NCBI GenBank assembly: GCA_964485515.1
Contig: CAZALT010000014.1
Coordinates: 1-35,134 of the forward strand
DNA: 35,134 nt
Direction: 5' to 3'
Origin: CAZALT01 sp964485515
GTDB lineage: Bacteria > Actinomycetota > Acidimicrobiia > Acidimicrobiales > Acidimicrobilacustridaceae
Shown here: positions 7,509 to 15,310 of the stretch, piece by piece
Layout: the number at the start of each line of letters is the position of its first letter
Position numbering within the stretch: position 1 is the stretch's first letter
The notes under the pieces: model-generated
What the model was told of the DNA's origin: nothing
The model's database searches: none
The model's input: only the letters and a program-made list of their open reading frames with translations
Program-made: the position numbers and the translations under genes

Positions 7509-9034
7509 GCACCCCATCGACCTCGTCCACCCAGGCTGAGCTGGCGCTCGGCGTGCCCGACACGCCCGGCGACATCATCGTCAGTCCCGCCACAGGTGAC
7601 GAGTGGGAGCTCGTCGTCGGCCTCGAGGTCCACTGCGAGCTCGCCACGGCCACCAAGCTGTTCTGCGGCTGCCCGAACGCGTTCGGCTCCGAGCCCAACA
7701 CCAACATCTGCCCGGTGTGCATGGGTCTGCCCGGCTCGTTGCCGGTGCTGAACAAGCAGGTGGTCGAGCTGTCGATGCGCCTCGGCCGCGCCCTCGGCTG
7801 CTCCGTCGAGCCGTCGGTGTTCGCCCGCAAGAACTACTTCTATCCCGACATGCCGAAGGACTACCAGGTCAGCCAGTTCGATCGCCCGATCAACGTCGAC
7901 GGCCACCTCGAGATCCCCGACGGCACCGTGCTCGGCATCGAGCGGGCCCACATCGAAGAGGACACCGGCAAGAACACCCACATGGGAGGCGCCGGCGGTC
8001 GCATCCACGACGCCGGCTACTCCCTCATCGACTACAACCGCGCCGGCGTCCCGCTGGTCGAGATCGTCGGTCGACCGCACATCCGCTCGGCCGAGCACGC
8101 CAAGGCCTACGTCGACGAGCTGCGTGCCATCCTCCTGGCCACGGAGGCCAGCGACGCCAAGATGGAGGAGGGCTCCATGCGCGTCGACGCCAACGTGTCG
8201 GTCCGGCCGCGCGGCAGCCGGGAGCTCGGCACCCGGTGCGAGGTCAAGAACCTCAACTCCACGCGGTCGTTGGGCAAAGCCATCGACTACGAAGCGCGCC
8301 GTCAGGTCGATCTCCTCGAGAGCGGCGACCGCGTCAAGCAGGAGACCCGCCACTGGGACGAGGAGGGCGGTCGCACGCGCTCGGGTCGCTCCAAGGAGGA
8401 AGCCGACGACTACCGGTACTTCCAGGAGCCGGACCTCGTGCCACTGGACCCGGGCGACGATTGGATCGCAGCCGTCGACGCCGCGCTGCCGCCGCTCCCC
8501 GCGGCGCGCCGGGCCACGTTGCGCGCCCGGTCGGGCGGCTCCGACGACGCGGTCGCCATCGCCGTCCTGCGCGACCTCGACGGCCTCGCCGTCGCCGCGA
8601 TCGACGCCGGCGGCGATCCGCAGCGGGTGCTCACCCACATCGAGCACAACCTCGCCGTCGAGGGCGCGGCCGGTCTCGAGCCCACCGCACTCGCCCTGCT
8701 GACCACGATGGAGACCTCGGGCGACCTGACCGCCACGCAGGCCAAGCAGGTCCTGGCCGAGATGGTCGAGTCCGGGAAGGACCCTCGCAGCATCGCGGCC
8801 GAGCGTGGCTTCGAGGCCATGGACACCGGGGCCCTCGAAGGCGCCCTCGATGCCATCATCGCCGCCAACCCGGACCCGTGGTCGGAGTTCGTGGCACTCG
8901 ACCCCGACGACAAGCGGCGCAAGAAGCTCATCGGCTTCTTCACGGGTGAGGTCATGAAGGCGACCAAGGGTCAGGCCGACGGCCGTGCCGTCAACAGCCT
9001 CCTCGAGCAACGTCGAGCGGCCGGCGCGGGCTGA
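7505..9034 (+). CDS. gatB: Asp-tRNA(Asn)/Glu-tRNA(Gln) amidotransferase subunit B
   Basis: A 509-residue kinase/transamidase subunit that phosphorylates the misacylated aminoacyl end with ATP and then amidates it. The N-terminal cradle domain begins with LVVGLEVHCEL (37-47) and has the paired cysteines of a zinc site (Cys54, Cys56, Cys69, Cys72). The conserved YNRAGVPLVEI and the KMEEGSMRVDANVS segment are present, and the C-terminal YqeY-like tRNA-binding tail follows (about 370-500). Last gene of gatCAB. The stop is followed within five bases by a predicted -10 for the next gene, so the operon probably ends here although no clear terminator hairpin is visible. Confidence 0.97.
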   Translation: MSTPSTSSTQAELALGVPDTPGDIIVSPATGDEWELVVGLEVHCELATATKLFCGCPNAFGSEPNTNICPVCMGLPGSLPVLNKQVVELSMRLGRALGCSVEPSVFARKNYFYPDMPKDYQVSQFDRPINVDGHLEIPDGTVLGIERAHIEEDTGKNTHMGGAGGRIHDAGYSLIDYNRAGVPLVEIVGRPHIRSAEHAKAYVDELRAILLATEASDAKMEEGSMRVDANVSVRPRGSRELGTRCEVKNLNSTRSLGKAIDYEARRQVDLLESGDRVKQETRHWDEEGGRTRSGRSKEEADDYRYFQEPDLVPLDPGDDWIAAVDAALPPLPAARRATLRARSGGSDDAVAIAVLRDLDGLAVAAIDAGGDPQRVLTHIEHNLAVEGAAGLEPTALALLTTMETSGDLTATQAKQVLAEMVESGKDPRSIAAERGFEAMDTGALEGALDAIIAANPDPWSEFVALDPDDKRRKKLIGFFTGEVMKATKGQADGRAVNSLLEQRRAAGAG

Positions 9035-9038
9035 CTGG

Positions 9039-9090
9039 TAGCGTCCGCTCCGCCAGTTCCTGCTCGTGAGGGACCTGCGGTCTGGGAGGA
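9039..9090 (+). promoter_or_regulatory. Predicted -10 and strong RBS of the first lipoprotein gene
   Basis: TAGCGT at 9039-9044 fits TANNNT and would give a leader of about 45 bases. GGGAGGA at 9084-9090 is a near-ideal Shine-Dalgarno six bases before the ATG at 9097. This gene therefore looks led, unlike the leaderless genes around it. Confidence 0.4.
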
Positions 9091-9096
9091 CACCAC

Positions 9097-9609
9097 ATGC
9101 GTGCACGTTCGATAGCGGCGGTCTTCGTCGCTGCCCTTCTCGTCGGCTCGCTGGCGAGCTGCTCGAAGAAGGACTCGGGTTCGTCCGAGGACGGAGCGGC
9201 CGACAACACCGAGCAGTCCGCGACCGGAGACGACAGCTCTGCGGGCGACGCACCCGGGTCGGACGAGGCGAGCGGGTCGGGTGGCCTCGCCGACATCGGT
9301 AGCGACTGCTTCCAGGCCAAGCTGGCGTTCGGCACGATGATGGCATCGACTGGGGCGTTCGTGTCCGGAGCGACCGAAGAGCAGCTCCGCGAGCTCGAGG
9401 ACCAGGCTGCTGAGCTGCAGGACGCGGTTCCCGAGGACCTGCGCGACGACATGCGCGTCCTGACCGACGCGTTCGACGACTTCGCCACCGCCCTCGGGCG
9501 CAACGGCATCATGAGCGACGAGGCCCAGGACGCGGCCGAGCAGATGGACTCCGACGAGGTCGACGAAGCACGGGCGAACCTCGAGGAGTACTTCGACTCG
9601 TGCGAGTGA
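9097..9609 (+). CDS. Secreted lipoprotein with one Cys-bounded helical domain
   Basis: A 170-residue predicted lipoprotein. A signal peptide (1-21) ends in the lipobox LASC with Cys22, followed by a Ser/Asp/Gly-rich acidic linker (about 23-68) and a helical domain of about 100 residues starting at Cys71 and ending at Cys169, which probably form a disulfide. The domain contains AVPEDLRDDM and ends with an EEYFDSC segment. The same layout occurs twice in the next gene, so the two are paralogues. I do not recognise the family or a catalytic site; a surface binding or structural role is all that can be guessed. The start is well supported by the GGGAGGA ribosome-binding site. Confidence 0.8.
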   Translation: MRARSIAAVFVAALLVGSLASCSKKDSGSSEDGAADNTEQSATGDDSSAGDAPGSDEASGSGGLADIGSDCFQAKLAFGTMMASTGAFVSGATEEQLRELEDQAAELQDAVPEDLRDDMRVLTDAFDDFATALGRNGIMSDEAQDAAEQMDSDEVDEARANLEEYFDSCE

Positions 9610-9673
9610 CCGACGCGCAGGCGTTCCCCGCGATCTCGACCCCCGAACCATGACCTCTCAGAAAGCACGACCC

Positions 9674-10567
9674 ATGCGTCTCAAGCCTGTCCTCGTCGCG
9701 ACCTCGATCGCACTTCTCGTCAGCATCGGGGGATGCACCAAGACCGAGTCGCCCAAGGAGGTGGAGTCGAGCGCGGCCACCACGGTCGACCCGTCCTCCG
9801 AGACGACGGTGGTCGAGGTCGTCTGCCCCACGCAGCTCGTCGTCGATTCGGTCAACGAGGAGTTCGCCAACCTCACCATGGGCGAGGACGCCGACGTCGT
9901 AGGCGCCATGGAGACGATGGGCACGTACGTGCCGTCCGAGCTCGAGGACGACTTCGAGACGTGGCAGGCCGCCGCGCTCGACGTGGTCGACCTCATCGAA
10001 GGCATCGACCCGACCAAGACCGAGAGCGAGCTCACGTCCTCGGAAGCCGCCGATCTCGCCCAGGCCCAGGAGATCATGGACGACGAGGAGGTCGAGGAGG
10101 CGCAGAGCAACGTCAAGGACCACTTCCGAAAGGCCTGCCCCGACATCGTCTGGTCCGAGGAGTCCGAGGAGTCTGCGTCGAGCTCGACGACGGAGCTGGC
10201 ATCGGGGGCGTACTGCCCGACCGAAGCGGAAGATGCCGAGATCCTGACGCAGTCGATGTCGCTCATCGACGGTCCGCTCGACGAGTCGAAGCTCGCGGCG
10301 ATGAACGCGGTCTACGAGATCCAGGCCTCGTACATCCCGTCCGACCTCGAAGACGAGCACACGCTCCTCGTCGCCACGATCAACACGGCCATTCCGCTTG
10401 TCTACGGGATCACGACCGACCAGCTCGACGACCCGAGCACGCTCTCGTCGGACCAGCAGGCGGCCGTCGCCGCGTTCAACGAGCTCGTGGACACCGAGGA
10501 GATGGCAGCGGCCGAGGCAGCGATCTCCTCCTACTTCGATGGCTCCTGTCCCGACTCGATGCTCTGA
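9674..10567 (+). CDS. Secreted lipoprotein with two copies of the same domain
   Basis: A 297-residue predicted lipoprotein with a signal peptide and lipobox IGGC (Cys21). It carries two tandem helical domains, Cys51-Cys155 and Cys181-Cys292, each bounded by cysteines. Each has a VPSEL/IPSDL-E-D core and a closing helix rich in Glu and Ala, matching the single domain of the preceding gene, so a domain duplication within a paralogous pair is likely. The start is ATG 9674 because it begins a compact signal peptide (MRLKPVL) behind an AGAAAG stretch; ATG 9650 would add eight residues. It lies 64 bases after the first lipoprotein and is probably cotranscribed with it. Function unknown; strongly acidic. 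Confidence 0.8.
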   Translation: MRLKPVLVATSIALLVSIGGCTKTESPKEVESSAATTVDPSSETTVVEVVCPTQLVVDSVNEEFANLTMGEDADVVGAMETMGTYVPSELEDDFETWQAAALDVVDLIEGIDPTKTESELTSSEAADLAQAQEIMDDEEVEEAQSNVKDHFRKACPDIVWSEESEESASSSTTELASGAYCPTEAEDAEILTQSMSLIDGPLDESKLAAMNAVYEIQASYIPSDLEDEHTLLVATINTAIPLVYGITTDQLDDPSTLSSDQQAAVAAFNELVDTEEMAAAEAAISSYFDGSCPDSML

Positions 10568-10591
10568 TCGACGACCTCCGGATCCGGGTCG

Positions 10592-11857
10592 ATGACCGTG
10601 GAGATCCGTTCGGTCGAGCCCGCCGAGTTCGACGCGTACTACCGAGCTGAGTCGGCCGGGTTCGGCGAACACGTCTCGCAGGCCGAGATCGATGCCGAAC
10701 GGGGGGTGGCCGAGGTCGACCGGTCCATGGTCGTGGTCGACCCCCATCATGACGACCGCGTCGTGGGGACCTGCACCGCCTTCAGCTTCGAGATGACGGT
10801 GCCGGGCGGCTCGCGCATCGCGGTCGGGGGGTCGTCGGGCGTCACGGTGGCGGTCACGCATCGCCGGCAGGGCATCCTCCGCGAGATGATGCGCCGGCAG
10901 CTCGATGGCGTCGTCGAGCGCGGTGAGGTCGGTGCCGTGCTGATGGCGTCGCAGGCCTCCATCTACGGCCGGTTCGGCTACGGCGTCGCCACCCGCCACG
11001 CCCGCTACGAGATCGACACGACGCGACCGGTCGAGCTCGACCGTCCTCCCGTGGGACGCACGCTGCGAGTCGTCGATCGTGACGAGGCGGCCGCTCGGTT
11101 CCCCGCGTTGCACGACGCGTGGGCCGGGGGTGTGCCGGGAGCCATCCGTCGTTCCGGTCCGTGGTGGCCGATCGCGCTCGGCGCCACCCGCCACTGGAAG
11201 GGCGGCGGCCCGCTGTGGTTCGTGCTCGCCGGTCCCGTTCCCGACGAGGAGGACCCCGGTGGCTACGTCGTGTTCGAGCTCGAGGAGCGATCGGGTGAGC
11301 TCATGAAGCGCCTCGTGATCCGCGAGCTCCACGCGCCGCACCCCGAGACGGCCGCCGCACTGTGGAGGCTGTGCCTCGACCACGACATGGCGACGTCGGT
11401 CGTCGCCCCCGTCGCACCGCTCGACGAGGCCGTCGGCTGGCGTCTCGCCGATCCGCGGGCGCTGCGGACCACGGCGGTGAGCGACTTCCTGTGGTTGCGC
11501 CTCGTCGATGTCGAAGCGGCGCTGTCGACGCGCGGCTACCGGGTCGATGGGGCCTTGACGCTGTCGATCACCGACTCGTTCCGGCCGGATGTGGCAGGCA
11601 CCTATCGCCTCCAGGTCACCGATGGGATCGGGCGGTGCCGGCGCGTCGAACCATCCGGATCCGCTGCATCGGGATCCGCTGATCGGGTCGACATCGAGCT
11701 GGACATCGCCGACCTCGGTTCGCTCTACCTCGGGGGCGTCACAGCCACGACGTTGGCGGCGGCGGGTCGTGCGGCCCCGTGCCGTCCCGGCGCGGCAGCG
11801 CTGGCCGACGCCCTGTTCGCGCACGATCGCCAGCCGTTCTGCGACACGTTCTTCTAG
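10592..11857 (+). CDS. eis: Eis-family GNAT N-acetyltransferase
   Basis: A 421-residue acetyltransferase matching mycobacterial Eis over its whole length: an N-terminal GNAT domain, a second degenerate GNAT domain, and an SCP2-like C-terminal domain. Visible hallmarks are the acetyl-CoA loop around V85-I95 (TVAVTHRRQGI), IYGRFGYG (124-131, Tyr125 corresponding to the general acid of Eis), LWLRLVDVEAALSTRGY near 305 and LGSLYLGGVTA near 375. The chain ends in Phe, as Eis does, where the C-terminal carboxylate acts as the general base. Mycobacterial Eis acetylates aminoglycosides at several amines and also protein lysines; the natural substrate here is unknown. Near 11660 a 15-base direct duplication encodes a GSAAS/GSAD repeat. 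It starts 24 bases after the lipoprotein stop and may be in the same transcript. Confidence 0.88.
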   Translation: MTVEIRSVEPAEFDAYYRAESAGFGEHVSQAEIDAERGVAEVDRSMVVVDPHHDDRVVGTCTAFSFEMTVPGGSRIAVGGSSGVTVAVTHRRQGILREMMRRQLDGVVERGEVGAVLMASQASIYGRFGYGVATRHARYEIDTTRPVELDRPPVGRTLRVVDRDEAAARFPALHDAWAGGVPGAIRRSGPWWPIALGATRHWKGGGPLWFVLAGPVPDEEDPGGYVVFELEERSGELMKRLVIRELHAPHPETAAALWRLCLDHDMATSVVAPVAPLDEAVGWRLADPRALRTTAVSDFLWLRLVDVEAALSTRGYRVDGALTLSITDSFRPDVAGTYRLQVTDGIGRCRRVEPSGSAASGSADRVDIELDIADLGSLYLGGVTATTLAAAGRAAPCRPGAAALADALFAHDRQPFCDTFF

Positions 11858-11866
11858 GTCAGAACG
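11847..11866. terminator. Stem-loop spanning both stop codons of convergent genes
   Basis: CGTTCT and AGAACG pair perfectly around the 8-base loop TCTAGGTC, which contains the eis TAG and the start of the opposing gene's TGA. It has the same 6-8-6 layout as at 2123. It may act as a weak bidirectional terminator; there is no T-tract. Confidence 0.4.
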
Positions 11867-12119
11867 CCCGACGGGGGAGGGCCGGCTCGGGTGGGATCAG
11901 CTGGAGCATCTCGTGCGCCACGGCGCGCTCGTGGAACTCGGCGACGATGATGTCGCCGTCGTAGGGCACGCACCCGTGGATGGCCCAGGTGTCCTCGGAG
12001 ATCTGGACGACCTCGCCGTCGATCTGTCGGGCGAGCTCCAACAGGGTGGCCAACACCACGAGATCGGGCTCGTCCAAGTGGCTGGTCGGCGGATGGGTGG
12101 CAAGCGGACTGGGATCCAT
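11859..12119 (-). CDS. Small conserved-looking protein, unknown function
   Basis: An 86-residue cytoplasmic protein with no signal peptide or membrane helix. The central part (EPDLVVLATLLELARQIDGEV, about 17-37) is a likely helix, followed by a predicted beta-strand region with CVPYDGDIIVAEF. I do not recognise a family. The start is ATG 12119 because GGGAGGAG lies five bases upstream, an excellent ribosome-binding site; the frame is open further upstream but those residues look non-coding. Its stop is one base from the eis stop. Promoter elements in the 145-bp spacer upstream (12120-12264) are unclear. Confidence 0.65.
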   Translation of the reverse strand: MDPSPLATHPPTSHLDEPDLVVLATLLELARQIDGEVVQISEDTWAIHGCVPYDGDIIVAEFHERAVAHEMLQLIPPEPALPRRAF

Positions 12120-12264
12120 GACGGCTCCTCCCGCCGGTCGGGCAGGCGGGACGGGTCCGTTCCCCCGAGCGGCAATTGCGAGTATGCGCCCGTCGCCCCG
12201 ATTGGGGAACCCATGAAATCGGATTGTCGGCGAGATCACCTGGGGTGTTCGTTGACCGGGGTGG

Positions 12265-13686
12265 TCAGTGCTTGATGACCACCATGCGCTCCTCGGTCAT
12301 CTCCCGTACAGCCCAACCGGGACCCTCCTTGGTGTTGCCGGAGTCGCGGATGCCGCCGTAGGGCATCTGATCGGCGCGCCAGGTGGGGACGTCGTTGACG
12401 ACGACGCCGCCGAAGTCGAGGGTGCGAGCCGCGTCCAGGGCGGTGTCGATGTTCGGCGTGAAGATGCCCGCTTGCAGCCCGTAGCGGCTGTCGTTGGCGA
12501 GCGCGAAGGCCTCGTCGATGCTCGAGTAGCGCTGCACGCCGACGACCGGGCCGAAGATCTCGTTGCGGCACACGTCCATCTCGGCGGTGACGTCGGTGAC
12601 GACGGTGGGGCGGTAGACGCCGTCGGCCGAGCGGTCGCCGCCGACGAGCAGCTGGGCCCCCTCGTCGATCGCCTCGTTCACGCTGGACTCGACCCGGTCG
12701 GTCTCCTTGGCGTTGATGAGCGAGCTGACGTCGGTCTCGGCATCGGCGGGATCGCCGACGACGAGCGCGTCGACCTTGGCGGTGAGCGCGTCGAGCAGCT
12801 CGTCGGCCAGGGAATCGTGGACGTAGACGCGCTGCACCGAGATGCAGCTCTGTCCTGCAAACGAGTAGCCGGCTACCGAGATGCGGGTGGCGACGTCCTG
12901 GACGTCGGTTCCGGGCTCGATGATCAGGGGGGCGTTGTTGCCCAGTTCGAGGCCGACCCGCTTGTGGGGGGCACGAGCGCGGATGTCCCACCCGACCGGA
13001 GGTGAGCCGGTGAAGGTGATGAGCTTCACGTCGTCGTGCGTGACGAGGCGGTCGGCGACGCGTCCCGGCACGGTGACGACGTTGAGCCAGCCCGGGGGGA
13101 GGCCGGCCTCGTCCTCGAGGAGGTCGGCGAGGAGCAGCGCGGTGAGCGGGGTCGCCGATGCCGGCTTGAGCACGACGGGGCAGCCGGTGGCGATTGCCGG
13201 TGCGACCTTGTGGGCCACGAGGTTGAGCGGGAAGTTGAACGGGCTGATCGCCGCGACGACGCCGATGGGCACGCGGAGCGTGAAGCCGAGGTGTCCCTCG
13301 CCCGGGATCGAGGCGTCGAGCGGCACCATCTCGCCGGTGAACGTCCGGGCGACCGCCGCGGCGAAGCGGAAGGTGTCGACGGCGCGGGCCGCTTCGACGC
13401 GCGCCGTCTTGATGGGCTTGGCCGACTCGGCGCTGATGGACTGCGCGAACTCCTCCTGGCGGGCGAGGAGCGCGACCGCGGCGGCGTCGAGGACCTCGGC
13501 CCGCTGGTGGGTGGGGAGCGCGCCCGCTCGGTGGCGCTCGGAGGCGACCGCGACGGCGGCGTCGACGTCGTCGGCGGTCCCCGTGGGCACCCGGCCGACC
13601 TCGCGGCCGTCGAACGGAGACCGCACCACGGACTCCTCGTCGGTGGTGACGGGACGGCCGTCGATTCGCATCGGGGTGAGGCTCAT
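12265..13686 (-). CDS. NAD(P)-dependent aldehyde dehydrogenase
   Basis: A 473-residue aldehyde dehydrogenase superfamily enzyme that oxidises an aldehyde to the acid with NAD(P)+. Catalytic features are complete: Asn151 in SPFNFP, Lys174 in VVLKPAS, Glu247 in ELGNN and nucleophile Cys281 in GQSCISVQ. The GQSCISVQR and ELGNNAPLI signatures resemble the lactaldehyde/glyceraldehyde-3-phosphate (non-phosphorylating) branch more than PatD, so its substrate differs from that of the second aldehyde dehydrogenase at 18104. GAGAGGGA five bases before the ATG supports the start. It follows an aminotransferase gene on the same strand across a 146-bp spacer that contains its own predicted promoter, so it may be separately regulated. 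Role in the amine-degradation cluster is inferred from context. Confidence 0.9.
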   Translation of the reverse strand: MSLTPMRIDGRPVTTDEESVVRSPFDGREVGRVPTGTADDVDAAVAVASERHRAGALPTHQRAEVLDAAAVALLARQEEFAQSISAESAKPIKTARVEAARAVDTFRFAAAVARTFTGEMVPLDASIPGEGHLGFTLRVPIGVVAAISPFNFPLNLVAHKVAPAIATGCPVVLKPASATPLTALLLADLLEDEAGLPPGWLNVVTVPGRVADRLVTHDDVKLITFTGSPPVGWDIRARAPHKRVGLELGNNAPLIIEPGTDVQDVATRISVAGYSFAGQSCISVQRVYVHDSLADELLDALTAKVDALVVGDPADAETDVSSLINAKETDRVESSVNEAIDEGAQLLVGGDRSADGVYRPTVVTDVTAEMDVCRNEIFGPVVGVQRYSSIDEAFALANDSRYGLQAGIFTPNIDTALDAARTLDFGGVVVNDVPTWRADQMPYGGIRDSGNTKEGPGWAVREMTEERMVVIKH

Positions 13687-13789
13687 GGGTCCCTCTCAGA
13701 GGTGGACGTCGAGTGGTGGGGCGGGGAGCGCTTCGATCGTGCGGTCCAGGACTTCCTACCCGGGACCGCGACATCGCGCCACGCCCACG

Positions 13790-13818
13790 AGAACGCAAGT
13801 AAACGCTCGCTCACCCTA
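13790..13818 (-). promoter_or_regulatory. Predicted -10 with overlapping operator-like sequence
   Basis: On the minus strand TAGGGT (13818-13813) fits TANNNT. Just downstream is GAGCGAGCGTTTACTTGCG, an imperfect inverted sequence with GAG...CTC ends of the kind bound by TetR-family repressors. It would overlap the start point of the aldehyde dehydrogenase transcript, about 120 bases before the ATG. No TetR gene lies in the window. Confidence 0.25.
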
Positions 13819-13832
13819 GTGCCGAGCCGCCC

Positions 13833-15173
13833 TCAGGCCGACTCCTCCTCGTCGATCACGGTGAGGACGTCCACCAGCGTGGCGAGCGCCTCGTCGACCT
13901 CGTCGGCGGTGACCGACATGGGCGGGGCGATGCGCAGGCAATTGCCGTACAGGCCACCCTTGCCGATGAGCAGGCCGGCGTCCTTGCACCGCTCCATGGC
14001 GTTGGCGGCGGCGACGGGATTGGGTACGAGGCCCTCGGGCCAACGCTCGGTGCGGTCGCCGGGCACGATCAGCTCGACGCCGATCATCAGGCCGCGTCCG
14101 CGGACGTCGCCGACCACCGCGAGGTCGCCCTTCAGCGGCTCGAGGCCCGCCATCAGCCGTCGCCCCTGCTCAGCGCAGTTGGCTTGCAGGTCGTGGTCGA
14201 GGAGGTACCTGAGGTTGGCCAGGCCACCGGCGGTCACCAGGGGTGTGCCCCCGAACGTGGAGATGTGGTTCGCGGGCAACGCATCCATGAGCTCGCCTCG
14301 GGCGACGACCCCCGCGAGCGAGAGCCCGTTTCCGATTCCCTTGGCGAACGTGAGGAGGTCCGGCTCGACGCCGTGGGCCTCGTAGCCCCAGAAGTGGTCG
14401 CCGGTGCGACCCCAACCGGTCTGCACCTCGTCGCTGATGAACGGGATGTCGTACTCGCGCAGCACCGACTGGAGGGCGCCGAAGAGGCCATCGGGCGCAA
14501 CGGTGAACCCGCCCACGCCCTGGATGGGCTCGGCGATCATGCAGGCGATGTCGCCCGACGTGGTCGTGGTGATGACATCGCGCAGGTCGTTGGTGGCGGC
14601 GTCGATGAAGTCGGCATCGGACAGGTCGCGGAACGGGCTGCGGAACCGGTCACCGTTGTGGACGTAGTGCACGTTGAACGGCGTGAGCGACGACGACGAC
14701 CAGCCGCGGTTGCCGGTGATGCCCATCGTGGCGAACGACCGACCGTGGTACGAGTTGCGCAGTGCGAGGACCTGGTTGCTCCTGCGGTACGACGAGGTGA
14801 GCAGCAGGGCGGCCTCGTTGGCCTCGGTGCCCGACGTCGTGAAGAAGACCTTGGCGTCGGCGATGCCCGACAGCTTGGTGATCTCCTCGGCGAGCTCGAC
14901 CATCGGACGGATCAGGTAGAGCGTCGACGAGTGGATCATCCTGGCCGCCTGCTCCTGGATCGCCTCGACCACTTCGGGCACGTTGTACCCGGTCATGGTG
15001 GTGAGGATGCCGGCGAAGAAGTCGAGGTAGCGGCGGCCTTCGCCGTCGATCACGTGGCGGCCTTCCCCCTCGGCCAGCTCGATCGGGTCGTCGTAGTAGA
15101 GCGCCAACCAGGAGGGCAGCACCTCGCGGTGTCGTGCCAGGAGCTCGGCATGGCCGGAGTCGGTCGTGGTCAC
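13833..15173 (-). CDS. Class III PLP aminotransferase (AGXT2-like)
   Basis: A 446-residue fold-type I aminotransferase. PLP-binding residues are clear: Asp248 in SDEVQTGWGRTG and Schiff-base Lys278 in TFAKGIGNGL, with TTSGTEANEAA (near 113-123) for the phosphate. The pattern resembles alanine-glyoxylate/beta-aminoisobutyrate-pyruvate and 4-aminobutyrate aminotransferases; the substrate cannot be read from sequence. In this cluster an omega-amino acid or diamine donor is likely. The start is a GTG with GAGGAAA about ten bases upstream. It is divergent from the FAD oxidoreductase (137-bp spacer) and followed by an aldehyde dehydrogenase, which would oxidise the aldehyde product. Confidence 0.9.
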   Translation of the reverse strand: MTTTDSGHAELLARHREVLPSWLALYYDDPIELAEGEGRHVIDGEGRRYLDFFAGILTTMTGYNVPEVVEAIQEQAARMIHSSTLYLIRPMVELAEEITKLSGIADAKVFFTTSGTEANEAALLLTSSYRRSNQVLALRNSYHGRSFATMGITGNRGWSSSSLTPFNVHYVHNGDRFRSPFRDLSDADFIDAATNDLRDVITTTTSGDIACMIAEPIQGVGGFTVAPDGLFGALQSVLREYDIPFISDEVQTGWGRTGDHFWGYEAHGVEPDLLTFAKGIGNGLSLAGVVARGELMDALPANHISTFGGTPLVTAGGLANLRYLLDHDLQANCAEQGRRLMAGLEPLKGDLAVVGDVRGRGLMIGVELIVPGDRTERWPEGLVPNPVAAANAMERCKDAGLLIGKGGLYGNCLRIAPPMSVTADEVDEALATLVDVLTVIDEEESA

Positions 15174-15298
15174 GGGTATCGGTTTCCTCGGTGGTGGATT
15201 CCGTCGCAGCAGGGCGATTGTCCCATGGAACCCGTCGCTGGGTCAGGGCCGATCTGCGAATCCTACGGGCGGGAGCGATCCGGGCCCGATGGGCGGAC

Positions 15299-15304
15299 TA
15301 CCTT
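15299..15304 (+). promoter_or_regulatory. Predicted -10 element, leaderless FAD oxidoreductase gene
   Basis: TACCTT, six bases, then the ATG at 15311. No Shine-Dalgarno sequence precedes this ATG. The arrangement fixes the start well inside a longer open frame. Confidence 0.6.
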
Positions 15305-15310
15305 GCCGCG

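Noticed and set aside
9509..11824. Long minus-strand frame of 771 codons opposite the lipoproteins and eis
   Set aside because: Spans two genes with signal peptides and the full Eis pattern on the other strand; no motif or ribosome-binding site of its own.
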